A DNA stretch of 64,000 nucleotides from NCBI RefSeq assembly GCF_003940805.1, contig NZ_CP034328.1:3596001-3660000 (forward strand), given 5' to 3'. Position numbers and translations under genes: made by a program. Below are positions 17,439 through 25,684 of this stretch, in pieces. The first letter of the stretch is position 1; each line of letters starts with the position of its first letter. The notes below the pieces were generated by a model, which saw only the letters and a program-made list of their open reading frames with translations, made no database searches and was not told the origin of the DNA. Source of the stretch: Tabrizicola piscis (GTDB lineage: Bacteria > Pseudomonadota > Alphaproteobacteria > Rhodobacterales > Rhodobacteraceae).

Positions 17439-17470
17439 GACTGTCGGGCGGTGCCAGCCGCCCGGCAGTC
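17439..17470 (-). terminator. Terminator-like hairpin between permease and second binding-protein genes
   Basis: On the minus strand GACTGCCGGGCGG pairs with CCGCCCGACAGTC (12 of 13 positions, 6-nt loop) and is followed by TTTCGTT. It starts a few bases after the permease stop. It would partly separate the second binding-protein gene from the upstream transcript. Confidence 0.6.
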
Positions 17471-17473
17471 GGC

Positions 17474-18352
17474 TTACCCTTTCACCGACCCCGCCATCAG
17501 CCCGCGCACGAAGTAGCGGCCTGCGACGATGTAGACGATCAGGGTTGGAAGGGCGGCAAGGATCGCGCCCGCGAAGTGGACGTTGTACTCCTTCACGCCG
17601 GTCGAGGATTGGACGAGGTTGTTCAGCGCCACGGTCATCGGCTGGCTGGTGCCGCCAAAGCTGACGCCGAACAGGAAGTCGTTCCAGATATTGGTGAACT
17701 GCCAGATCACGCTGACCACCGCGATGGGGCCGCTGACCGGCAAAAGGATGCGCCAGAAGATGCGGAAGAACCCCGCCCCGTCGATCATCGCGGCACGGAC
17801 GAGTTCGGTCGGGAAGCTGGCATAGTAGTTGCGGAAATAAAGCGTGGTGAAGCCGATCCCGTAGACGACATGCACCAGCACAAGGCCAGACACCGACCCC
17901 GCCAGCCCCAGCTTGCCCAGGACCACCGCCATCGGGATCAGCACGATCTGGAACGGGATGAAGCAGGAAAACAGCATCAGCCCGAACACCCATGTATCCC
18001 CCCGGAACCGCCATTTGGTCAGCACATAGCCGTTCAGCGCGCCGACGATGGTGGAAATGGCGACAGCGGGCACCACCATGAGGATGGAGTTCAGGAAATA
18101 GGGCCGCAGGCCGGTGGGTTCGACGCCGATCTGCGCGGTGGACCAGGCCGACCGCCAAGGCTCCAGCGTCCAGACCTCGGGCAGGGCCATCATGTTGCCG
18201 CCCGTGATCTCGGCCAGGGGCTTCACGGAGTTGATCCCCATGACGTACAGCGGCAGCAGGTAGAACAGCGCGAACAGGATCAGAAGAAGGTAGATGAAGG
18301 TGCGGGTGATCCGGCCCGTGCTGACGGCGGTGTCTTGCGAAGCGGCACTCAT
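17474..18352 (-). CDS. ABC importer permease (MalG type)
   Basis: The 292-residue integral membrane protein has six predicted transmembrane segments; the first is around residues 16-38. The EAA loop that contacts the ATPase reads VRAAMIDGAGFFRIFWRILL, then PVSGP. It is the second carbohydrate-type permease, partner of the MalF-type subunit whose stop overlaps its start (ATGA at 18349-18352). The ending VRGLMAGSVKG is typical of MalG-like subunits. The substrate is probably a sugar, polyol or sugar acid, judging by the family. Confidence 0.94.
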   Translation of the reverse strand: MSAASQDTAVSTGRITRTFIYLLLILFALFYLLPLYVMGINSVKPLAEITGGNMMALPEVWTLEPWRSAWSTAQIGVEPTGLRPYFLNSILMVVPAVAISTIVGALNGYVLTKWRFRGDTWVFGLMLFSCFIPFQIVLIPMAVVLGKLGLAGSVSGLVLVHVVYGIGFTTLYFRNYYASFPTELVRAAMIDGAGFFRIFWRILLPVSGPIAVVSVIWQFTNIWNDFLFGVSFGGTSQPMTVALNNLVQSSTGVKEYNVHFAGAILAALPTLIVYIVAGRYFVRGLMAGSVKG

Positions 18353-19239
18353 GCCTTCTTCTCCTTCAACTCGGCGTAAAGGTAGGGAACCATGATCGCG
18401 GCGATGGTCATCAGCATGATCACGGCGGAGGAGGCGCCGATCCCCATCTGGTTCCTTGTGAAGGTGTAGGAATACATGAAGGTCGCCGGCATCTCGGTCG
18501 CCCGCCCCGGGCCGCCCCCGGTCAGCGCCACGACAAGGTCATAGGACTTGATCGCAAGGTGGCTGAGGATGACGAAGGCGCTCAGGAACGCGGGCCGGAG
18601 GAGCGGGATCACGATGCGCCGGTACAGCTGCCAGTTCGACGCGCCGTCGATCTGCGCGGCTTTCAGGATCTCATTGTCGATCCCCCGCAGGCCCGCCAGA
18701 AACATCGCCATCACAAAGCCCGAGGTCTGCCAGACCGCTGCCAGCACAATGGTGTAAAGCGCGTAATCCGCGTCCTTGATCCAGGTGAAGGTAAAGCTTT
18801 CCCACCCCCACTGGCGCATGATGTTCTGCAGCCCGATTCCGGGATCAAGGAACCACTTCCACGCGGTGCCGGTCACGATGAACGACAGCGCCATGGGGTA
18901 CAGGTAGATCGGCCGCAGCATCCCCTCGCCCCGGATCTTCTGGTCAAGGAAGATCGCCAGCATGAGGCCGATCACGGTGCAGATCACGATGTAAAGGCTG
19001 GCGAAGATCGCGATGTTGACGATCGCCGTGTTCCACGCGGGCAGGGCGAACAGCTTTTCGTAATTCTCGAACCCGACCCAGGTGAAGCGGGGCAGCATCT
19101 TTGATCCGGTGAAGGACAGGACGATGGTGAACAGGATGAACCCATAGACGAACAACAGCGTCACCGCGAAGGACGGTGCCAGCACAAGGCGCGGCAGCCA
19201 GTCCTGCAGGCGCGTGCGGAAATCGGCGTCAGTGGCCAT
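18349..19239 (-). CDS. ABC importer permease (MalF type)
   Basis: The 296-residue permease has six predicted membrane helices. Its EAA loop reads LKAAQIDGASNWQLYRRIVI, then PLLRP. The ATG at 19239 is preceded by GGGAGGA at good spacing, so it is preferred to an in-frame start at 19290 that would read through a palindromic repeat. It forms the heterodimeric channel with the next gene. Upstream lies a 107-bp gap filled with palindromes that separates it from the first binding-protein gene. Confidence 0.94.
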   Translation of the reverse strand: MATDADFRTRLQDWLPRLVLAPSFAVTLLFVYGFILFTIVLSFTGSKMLPRFTWVGFENYEKLFALPAWNTAIVNIAIFASLYIVICTVIGLMLAIFLDQKIRGEGMLRPIYLYPMALSFIVTGTAWKWFLDPGIGLQNIMRQWGWESFTFTWIKDADYALYTIVLAAVWQTSGFVMAMFLAGLRGIDNEILKAAQIDGASNWQLYRRIVIPLLRPAFLSAFVILSHLAIKSYDLVVALTGGGPGRATEMPATFMYSYTFTRNQMGIGASSAVIMLMTIAAIMVPYLYAELKEKKA

Positions 19240-19264
19240 GCTCGTCCTCCCATGGGTCCAGGTG

Positions 19265-19337
19265 CAAAAGTTTTCGAAAACTTTTGCCAAATTCCTTCGA
19301 AGGAATTTGGGTCGGGGGGCGACCGGGGCCGCCCCCC
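19265..19337. repeat. Triple-palindrome cassette
   Basis: Three palindromes are stacked head to tail. The first is a perfect 22-bp palindrome at 19265-19286 (core GTTTTCGAAAAC). The second is a perfect 24-bp palindrome at 19287-19310 (core ATTCCTTCGAAGGAAT). The third is a G/C hairpin with arms GGGGGGCG (19314-19321) and CGCCCCCC (19330-19337). The cassette fills the gap between the first binding-protein gene and the MalF-type permease gene. It is probably a dispersed repeat that works as an intercistronic stabiliser or attenuator. Confidence 0.7.
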
Positions 19338-19346
19338 TTTCAGCGG

Positions 19347-20612
19347 TTACTGTGCTGCCGCGACGGCTTCGGCCAAGGCCGCTGCCGCCGCCGCGCCATC
19401 GGCATATTCGCCGTTGAAGGCCGCTGTGATCACGTCATAGGTCGCGTTCTTGACCGCTGCCGGGGCGGCATGGCCATGCGCCATCGACCCGAAAAGCGAG
19501 CCGTTGGTGTTGGCTTCCGCCAGATCCGCCATCGCCTTCTTGCCGCAGTCGTCAAAGGCGTCGTTCGGCACATCGGTGCGCGCCGGGGCCGACCCCTTGA
19601 CCACGTTGAACGCCGACTGGAACACCGGGTTCATGATCGCCGAGGCCATCGCGGCCTGTGCCGCCTTGGCCTCGTCCCCTTCGACGTTGAACATGGCGAA
19701 CTGGTCCGAGTTGAAGGTCACCGCCCCTTGCGTGCCCGGGAAACGGATGCAGACAAAGTCAGTGCCGGGAACCTTGCCCGCCTTGACGAACTCGCCCTTG
19801 GCCCAGTCGCCCATCATCTGCATGCCCGCCTCGCCATTGATCACCATGGCCGAGGCCAGGTTCCAGTCGCGACCGCTGAAGTTGGCATCGACATAGGTGC
19901 TCAGCTTGATCAGGCGGTTGAAGGCTTCGGCCATCTGCTCACCGCCCAGTGCGGCGGGGTCAAGGTCGATGAAAGCGGCCTTGTAGAAGTCGGTGCCCAT
20001 GCCCAGAACCACACCGTCAAACACGGTTGCGTCCTGCCAGGCTTGGCCCCCATGCGCGAAGGGCGTGATGCCGTTGGCCTTCATCGCGTCAAGAACGGCG
20101 ACCAGCTCTTCCCACGTCTCGGGTGCCTTGCCACCAGCGGCATCCAGCGCTGCCTTGTTGATCCAGACCCAGTTGGTCGAGTGGACGTTGACCGGGGCCG
20201 CAATCCACTTGCCGTCAAACTTGGAAAAGCCTTGCAGCGCCGCAGGCACCACGGCATCCCAGCCTTCGGCAGTGGCAACCTCGGTCAGGTCGCCAAGCGC
20301 GCCTTCGCCGGCCCAGTCAAGAATGTCAAAGCCCAGCATCTGCACGGCGGTGGGCGAATCCCCAGCCGTGACGCGGGCGCGCAGCGCGGTCATTGCCGCC
20401 TCACCGCCACCGCCGGCGACAGGCATGTCGACCCAGCCGATGGACTTGGTCGCAAGGTCATCCTTCAGCACGTTGAGTGCTGCCGCCTCGCCGCCACTGG
20501 TCCACCAGTGCAGCACTTCCACATCCTCGGCCGCCGCCATTCCGGCGGCCAGTCCGGTCGTGGCCATCAGCGCCGCGACCATCGTCATCTTCCGTCCTAC
20601 GAAACCACGCAT
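19347..20612 (-). CDS. ABC importer solute-binding protein, copy 1 (family 1)
   Basis: The 421-residue periplasmic protein has a Sec signal ([20 protein letters not shown], cleavage before E-D-V). Its mature part begins [20 protein letters not shown], nearly the same as in the second copy at 16126. A strong AGGGAGGA ribosome site precedes the ATG at 20612. It lies upstream of the permeases, in the classic position for the principal binding protein. It follows the aldehyde dehydrogenase gene by 51 bp. The ligand cannot be read from the sequence. Confidence 0.94.
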   Translation of the reverse strand: MRGFVGRKMTMVAALMATTGLAAGMAAAEDVEVLHWWTSGGEAAALNVLKDDLATKSIGWVDMPVAGGGGEAAMTALRARVTAGDSPTAVQMLGFDILDWAGEGALGDLTEVATAEGWDAVVPAALQGFSKFDGKWIAAPVNVHSTNWVWINKAALDAAGGKAPETWEELVAVLDAMKANGITPFAHGGQAWQDATVFDGVVLGMGTDFYKAAFIDLDPAALGGEQMAEAFNRLIKLSTYVDANFSGRDWNLASAMVINGEAGMQMMGDWAKGEFVKAGKVPGTDFVCIRFPGTQGAVTFNSDQFAMFNVEGDEAKAAQAAMASAIMNPVFQSAFNVVKGSAPARTDVPNDAFDDCGKKAMADLAEANTNGSLFGSMAHGHAAPAAVKNATYDVITAAFNGEYADGAAAAAALAEAVAAAQ

Positions 20613-20663
20613 GAGATCCTCCCTAAGGTTTGCGTCGTCATTCTTTCCCGCCCCTGTCCGGGG

Positions 20664-22193
20664 TCAGGCCGTTCTCACCCAGTTCGCCCGCGTGCGGCCG
20701 ATCCGCATCACCAGCGATTTGGTTTCCAGAAACTCCTCCAGCCCCTGCCGCCCGATTTCCCGGCCAAGGCCCGATTGCTTGACCCCCCCGAAAGTCACCT
20801 CGGGGAAGCCGTCCATCCAGGTGTTGGTCCAGACCGTCCCGGCCTGCGCCCCCCGCGCGAAGGTCAGGCAGGTGTGGACATTCTCGCTCCACACGCCCGC
20901 ACTCAGGCCATAGTCGGCATCGTTGACCAGATGCAGCGCCTCGTCCAGCGTCGTGAAGGTCAGAACGGTCAGGACCGGGCCAAAGACTTCATCCCGCGCA
21001 ATCGCCATGTCCGGGGTGACGCCGGTGACCACAGTCGGCTGATAGAACTGCGCCCCAAGGCCGGGCACCGTCAACGCGCCGCCACCCAGCACCACCTTGG
21101 CCCCCGCAGCCTTTGCGGACTGGACATAGCCGTCGATCTTCGCGCCATGCTCCGCCGACACAATCGCCCCGACCTGAGTGTTTGGGTCCAAGGGATCGCC
21201 AAAGGCCACCTTGCGTGACAGGTCCACCACCTTTGCGGTAAAGGCCTCGGCAATATCGGCATGCACGATGATCCGGCTGCCGGAATTGCAGCACTGGCCC
21301 ACGTTGAAGTAGACGCCGAACACCACCGCATCCGCCGCGCTGTCCAGATCAGCGTCGGGAAAGATGACCTGCGGGTTCTTCCCCCCAAGCTCCAGCGCAA
21401 CCTTCTTCAAGGTGCCGCTGGCCGCCGCCGCGATGGCCCGCCCCACGCCGGTTGATCCGGTGAAGGTCACCATGTCCACACGCGGATCCGCCGCCAGCAC
21501 CGCCCCGACCGGGTGGCCATAGCCAAGCACGATATTGACCACGCCATCCGGCATCCCGGCCTTGGTGAGAAGTTCCCCCAGCATGACGGTGGTGGAGGGC
21601 GTCAGTTCCGACGGTTTCACGACGCAGCAGCAGCCCGCCGCCAGCGCGAAGGGCAGCTTCTGGCTCAGGATCCAGAACGGGAAATTCCACGGTGTGATGA
21701 TCGACACCACGCCGATGGGTTCCTTCAGCGTCACCGCCAGCATGTCCCCGCCCAAGGCGTTGTGGCTTTCCCCCGCCACCCCCCGCGCCAGCGCCGCCGT
21801 ATAGCGCCACAGGTCTGCCGCGCCCGAAACCTCACCGCGCGACTGGGTGATCGGCTTGCCGGATTCCAGCGTCTCCAGCAGGGCCATCCGTTCGACATTG
21901 GCTTCAATCAGATCGGCCACACGCAGCAGCACCGCCGCCCGCGCCTTGCCGGTCAAGCCGCTCCACCGCCCGTCGTCAAAGGCCGCCCGCGCCGCCGCAA
22001 TCGCGGCCTCAGCCTCGGTCTTGCCACCCTTCGCCGCCCGGCTGACCACCACGCCATGCGACGGGGACACCCGCTCGCTGACCGCGCCGTCCGCGCTGTC
22101 CTGCCAGACGCCGCCGATCAGGTGGCGGGCATGAAACGGTGTCGCAGGCAGCGCCGCACCGATCGAGGGGATCACAGTCATGTCGGTCATCAT
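20664..22193 (-). CDS. Aldehyde dehydrogenase (betaine-aldehyde dehydrogenase-like)
   Basis: The 509-residue ALDH has the base motif ALELGGKNPQVIF, the nucleophile motif GQCCNSGSR (C301/C302) and PWNFPFWILSQKLP. It oxidises an aldehyde, perhaps the product of one of the two GMC enzymes in the same island. The ATG at 22193 shares its A with the enoyl-CoA hydratase stop (TGATG). In-frame ATGs at 22190 and 22181 cannot be excluded. The open frame continues upstream to 22757, but that sequence is antisense to the hydratase frame and is not ALDH-like. Confidence 0.93.
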   Translation of the reverse strand: MMTDMTVIPSIGAALPATPFHARHLIGGVWQDSADGAVSERVSPSHGVVVSRAAKGGKTEAEAAIAAARAAFDDGRWSGLTGKARAAVLLRVADLIEANVERMALLETLESGKPITQSRGEVSGAADLWRYTAALARGVAGESHNALGGDMLAVTLKEPIGVVSIITPWNFPFWILSQKLPFALAAGCCCVVKPSELTPSTTVMLGELLTKAGMPDGVVNIVLGYGHPVGAVLAADPRVDMVTFTGSTGVGRAIAAAASGTLKKVALELGGKNPQVIFPDADLDSAADAVVFGVYFNVGQCCNSGSRIIVHADIAEAFTAKVVDLSRKVAFGDPLDPNTQVGAIVSAEHGAKIDGYVQSAKAAGAKVVLGGGALTVPGLGAQFYQPTVVTGVTPDMAIARDEVFGPVLTVLTFTTLDEALHLVNDADYGLSAGVWSENVHTCLTFARGAQAGTVWTNTWMDGFPEVTFGGVKQSGLGREIGRQGLEEFLETKSLVMRIGRTRANWVRTA

Positions 22194-22960
22194 CAGGTCC
22201 CCGGAAACTCTGGTTTGCGCTTGGCGCGGAAGGCGGTGACGCCTTCGGCCCGGTCCGCCGTCGCGGCAATCGCCGCCGACCCCAGCGCCTCGATCATTGC
22301 GGCTTGGTCCTCGCCCACCCCGGCATGGATCATCGCCTTGGCGATCTCCGCCGCGCGCGGGGAAAGCCCCGCCACGCCCCCGGCAATCGCATGGGCCGCC
22401 GCGCGCGCATCCACGGCGACCTCGGCCACAAAGCCGCAAGCCTGCGCCCGATCCGCCCCGATCCGCCGCCCGAACAGGGCCATCTCCTTGACGACCGGCT
22501 CTGGCATCAGCCGCGCCAGCCGCTGCGTCCCCGACCAGCCCGGAACGATGCCCACCCCCGCCTCGGGCAGGGCCAAGGTCGCGCCCGGCACCATCACCCG
22601 GATGTCGCAGGCAGCCGCCAATTCCAGCCCGCCGCCGAAAGCGTGGCCATTCAGCGCTGCGATCGTGGGTTTTGACAACCGCGCCAGCCGGTCGAACAAC
22701 CGATGCCCGCCCCGCACCCAGGCCCGGGCAAATTCGGCCGGGGACAAGTCTCCCCAAGCGTTGATGTCAGCGCCTGAACAAAAGGCGCGGTCGCCTTCGC
22801 CGGTGACCACAACAGCGCGCACCTCGGACAGCCCCTCGACCACCTCCAGATGCCCCGCCATCTGCGCCAGCATGTCCACGGTAAAGCAGTTCAGCTTCGC
22901 CGGATTGTCCAGCCGCAACTCGGCTATGCCCCCGGCGATGTGCAGGCGCACCCCGGTCAT
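22193..22960 (-). CDS. Enoyl-CoA hydratase/isomerase family protein
   Basis: The 255-residue crotonase-fold enzyme shows both oxyanion-hole segments (CSGADINAWGD and NGHAFGGGLELAAACD). The two acidic positions of hydratases are also present (Glu of GGGLELA and Glu of LPEAGVGIVPGWSGTQRL). It hydrates or isomerises an acyl-CoA double bond. Its start overlaps the stop of the CoA-transferase gene (ATGA), so activation and hydration are probably consecutive. The start at 22960 is fixed by this overlap and by family length. Confidence 0.92.
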   Translation of the reverse strand: MTGVRLHIAGGIAELRLDNPAKLNCFTVDMLAQMAGHLEVVEGLSEVRAVVVTGEGDRAFCSGADINAWGDLSPAEFARAWVRGGHRLFDRLARLSKPTIAALNGHAFGGGLELAAACDIRVMVPGATLALPEAGVGIVPGWSGTQRLARLMPEPVVKEMALFGRRIGADRAQACGFVAEVAVDARAAAHAIAGGVAGLSPRAAEIAKAMIHAGVGEDQAAMIEALGSAAIAATADRAEGVTAFRAKRKPEFPGT

Positions 22961-24528
22961 GGCTGCCACCCCATCGGACCTTCGGACAAAAGGGACAGCG
23001 GCATGGGGGTCGCATTCTCGGCCACCGTCACCCGGCCACCGCTTGCCGCCACGATGTCCCGCGCGGGGTCGATCCCCGGCATGATCTCGGTCGCCACAAG
23101 ACCCGCCTCGGTCAGCCGGATCACGCAGCGCTCGGTCACATACAGCACCTCTTGCCCCTGCTCCCGCGCCCGCGCGCCAGAGAAGGTGACGTGTTCCACC
23201 GCCTGCACCATCTTGGCGAACTTGCCGGGCGCGGCCACCCGCAACCCGGTCGAGGTCAACTCCACCTGCGCGCCCGCCTCGAACCAGCCGGAGAACACGA
23301 TCTTCCGCGCATGCGCCGTGATGTCGACAAACCCGCCGCAACCTGCGGTCAGGTATGGCTTCTTGCCCAGCTTGGAGACGTTGACGTTGCCGTCGACATC
23401 CACCTCCATGAAGGACAGGAAGGCCATGTCGAACCCCGCGCCCTGAAAGTAGATGAACTGCTGAGGGCTGGGGACATAGGCGTCAGCATTGCTGGCGCAG
23501 CCAAAGGCGAAACCGGTCAGGGGCATGCCGCCCACGGCACCCTGTTCGATGGCCCAGGTCACCGCCTCGGGGTGGCCTTCCTCCAGCAGGACGCGCGGCA
23601 CCATGGCGCTGATCCCGAAGCCAAGGTTCGCCGTCATCCCCGCGCGCAATTCCAGCGCGGCACGGCGGGCGATGACCTTTTCCACCCCATGTTCAGCCAG
23701 CGAGAAACTGGACCATGGCCGCAGGATCTGGCCCGAGATTGCCGGGTCATACGGCGTCTCGCAGGTCTGCTTCTGGTCAGGGTCGATCACGACAAGATCC
23801 ACCAGATGCCCCGGCACCCGTACGTCATGCGGCCGAAGCGATCCCTTGGCGGTCATCCGGGACACCTGCGCAATCACCAGCCCACCGTTAGTGCGCGTGG
23901 CAATCGCCTGCTCCAGCCCGCCGAGATAGGCGCCCTCATGCTCATAGGTCAGGTTGCCGCGCTCGTCCGCCGTTGTGGCGCGCAGAATGCAGACATCGGG
24001 GGCGATGTTGGGAAAGTGCAGCCAGGTTTCGCCCCCGAACTCCACCCGTGCAACGATCGGTGCGGCAGCCGCGCGGGCGTTCATCGCACAGCCCTCGCGG
24101 ATCGGATCGACAAAGGTCTGCAACCCCACCTTGGTCAGCACCCCGGGACGCCGCGCCGCCGCCTCGCGGTGCATGTCGAACATGATGCCCGAGGGCACAT
24201 TGTAGGCGGCGATGCGGTCCTCGACCACCATCTTCCAGATTTCCGGCATCGGCAGGTTCGACGACCCCGAAGGATACGACCCCGCCAGAACCCTTGCCAG
24301 AAGGCCATCCTGCGCGATCCAGTCGATGCCTTTGACACCATACATGTCGCCCGCCGCAATCGGGTTCAGGGTGGTCAGTCCGCGTGGATGGCCCTCGGCC
24401 CGGAAGCGTTCCCCCAGCGCCTTCAGCACCAGATCCGGGCACCCAAGCGCCGAGGAGGACGACACGGTAACCACCGCGCCATCCTTGATCCGCGCGACAG
24501 CCTCGGCAGGCGAGGAAAGCTTGCTCAT
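22957..24528 (-). CDS. Acyl-CoA:acetate/3-ketoacid CoA-transferase, fused alpha-beta
   Basis: The 523-residue single-chain family I CoA-transferase has both halves. The N-terminal half carries GAVVTVSSSSALGCPDLVLK. The catalytic glutamate is probably in WAIEQGAVGGMPLTG of the C-terminal half, where the E-x-G-x-x-G motif is expected. It moves CoA between acetyl-CoA-like donors and a carboxylic acid, providing the acyl-CoA for the hydratase encoded next. Overlaps at both ends with the Gfo/Idh and hydratase genes indicate one transcript. The acid substrate is unknown. Confidence 0.9.
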   Translation of the reverse strand: MSKLSSPAEAVARIKDGAVVTVSSSSALGCPDLVLKALGERFRAEGHPRGLTTLNPIAAGDMYGVKGIDWIAQDGLLARVLAGSYPSGSSNLPMPEIWKMVVEDRIAAYNVPSGIMFDMHREAAARRPGVLTKVGLQTFVDPIREGCAMNARAAAAPIVARVEFGGETWLHFPNIAPDVCILRATTADERGNLTYEHEGAYLGGLEQAIATRTNGGLVIAQVSRMTAKGSLRPHDVRVPGHLVDLVVIDPDQKQTCETPYDPAISGQILRPWSSFSLAEHGVEKVIARRAALELRAGMTANLGFGISAMVPRVLLEEGHPEAVTWAIEQGAVGGMPLTGFAFGCASNADAYVPSPQQFIYFQGAGFDMAFLSFMEVDVDGNVNVSKLGKKPYLTAGCGGFVDITAHARKIVFSGWFEAGAQVELTSTGLRVAAPGKFAKMVQAVEHVTFSGARAREQGQEVLYVTERCVIRLTEAGLVATEIMPGIDPARDIVAASGGRVTVAENATPMPLSLLSEGPMGWQP

Positions 24529-25526
24529 GCCCCACCCCCGTAATCCACCATCTGCCGGGTTCCGGTCGCGGCCGCCTTGCGCACGGCCAGTGCCACGGCC
24601 AGCGAGGCGATGCCATCCCGCCCATCTGCCGCCGGGCGGCCATGGCCTTCGACCGCAGCCAAGAAGTCTGCAACCGCCTGACCGTAAAGGTTATGCGTCG
24701 GGTAGGGCACCGACTCGCGCCCGCTTGCGGTGACCAGCGTAACCTCACCCACCGGTTGCTGGGTCATCACGCCAGACGCGAAGATGGAACCTTCGGTGCC
24801 ATGCACCTCCAGCCCTGATCCGGCGAAGGGGTGGGTAAAGCTTTCATGCGCCATCACCATCGCGCCCGAGGGCAGGGTCCAGACCGACATCACGCTGTCC
24901 TCGACCCCTTGCCCCATGCCGCTGCTGGTCATCTCGGCCACCACGGAAACCGGGTCTTCGCCGGTCAGGAACCGCGCCACATCGGCGTCATGCACGGTGA
25001 TGTCGGGGATCACCCCGCCGCCCGCCGCCGGGTTGTCAATCCGCCAGCCCTGCAGATGGCCCGGCAGGTGGACGGCGTGGAACAGCCGCAGCGACAGGAC
25101 CCGCCCGATCCGCCCGCTTGCAACAAGGTCGCGCACGGCCCGGTGGCTGCCCGAACAGCGCAGGTGGTGGTTGGTCGCAAAGGTCACGCCCTTGGCCTTG
25201 GCCGCCGCGACCATCTGGTTCGCCTCGGCCACCGACATCGCCAGCGGCTTTTCGCAAAGCACATGCTTGCCCGCCGCAATCGCCGCCAGCGCCTGCGCAT
25301 GGTGCTTTTCGTTGGTGGACGAGATGTAGACTGCCCCGATCTCCGCCTCCGACAGGATCGCGTCAAGATCCGTCCCGAAAGCCGCAATCCCGTGGGTCCT
25401 GGCAAATTCCGCAGCGCGGCTGGCCGTATTGCTTTGCACAACAGCCACATCCTGCCCCGCGCCGCGCAATGCGCCCAGCACATGCTCGGCCGCGATCGTG
25501 CTTGCCCCCACCAGCGCCCAGCGCAT
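24525..25526 (-). CDS. Gfo/Idh/MocA family oxidoreductase
   Basis: The 333-residue protein has an N-terminal Rossmann domain starting at MRWALVGASTIAAEHVLGAL. The catalytic EKP motif is in VLCEKPLAMSVAEANQM, with a GGGVIPDITVHDADVARFL segment in the C-terminal domain. It oxidises or reduces a sugar, cyclitol or related polyol with NAD(P). It is the first gene of the island and lies directly downstream of the paired inverted repeat at 25537-25578. The ATG at 25526 is chosen from family alignment; the in-frame codon at 25556 falls inside that repeat. Confidence 0.92.
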   Translation of the reverse strand: MRWALVGASTIAAEHVLGALRGAGQDVAVVQSNTASRAAEFARTHGIAAFGTDLDAILSEAEIGAVYISSTNEKHHAQALAAIAAGKHVLCEKPLAMSVAEANQMVAAAKAKGVTFATNHHLRCSGSHRAVRDLVASGRIGRVLSLRLFHAVHLPGHLQGWRIDNPAAGGGVIPDITVHDADVARFLTGEDPVSVVAEMTSSGMGQGVEDSVMSVWTLPSGAMVMAHESFTHPFAGSGLEVHGTEGSIFASGVMTQQPVGEVTLVTASGRESVPYPTHNLYGQAVADFLAAVEGHGRPAADGRDGIASLAVALAVRKAAATGTRQMVDYGGGA

Positions 25527-25536
25527 GATTCCCCCA

Positions 25537-25578
25537 GATTTAGACCGTTCCAACAATTCTTATGGAACGATCCAAATC
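25537..25578. promoter_or_regulatory. Long inverted repeat upstream of the catabolic island
   Basis: GATTTAGACCGTTCCA (25537-25552) and TGGAACGATCCAAATC (25563-25578) are inverted copies matching at 14 of 16 positions, separated by 10 bp. The inner CGTTCCA/TGGAACG half-sites are perfect. The position, 11 bp before the first gene of the island, suggests a dimeric regulator site overlapping the promoter. Whether the LacI protein at 8298 or another factor binds is unknown. Confidence 0.6.
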
Positions 25579-25638
25579 AAGTCAACCCAGTGCCCGCTTC
25601 CGCTCTGGCGGCACCGCTACCGGCGGCCAGAACCCAGC

Positions 25639-25660
25639 GCACCCCGCAGCCGCGGGGCGC
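25639..25660 (-). terminator. Hairpin downstream of the anti-sigma gene
   Basis: CCCCGC (25642-25647) and GCGGGG (25652-25657) pair around AGCC, with partial extension on both sides. It would separate the anti-sigma transcript from the downstream catabolic promoter. No U-run is present. Confidence 0.4.
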
Positions 25661-25684
25661 ACAGATTGATCAACGTTGGAGAGT

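Noticed and set aside
19176..21218. A 680-codon plus-strand open frame
   Set aside because: It is antisense to the solute-binding protein and aldehyde dehydrogenase genes, with low-complexity Arg/His/Gly content and no family features.
22194..22757. N-terminal extension of the aldehyde dehydrogenase frame
   Set aside because: It overlaps the well-supported enoyl-CoA hydratase gene and encodes Gly/Arg-rich sequence unlike any ALDH.
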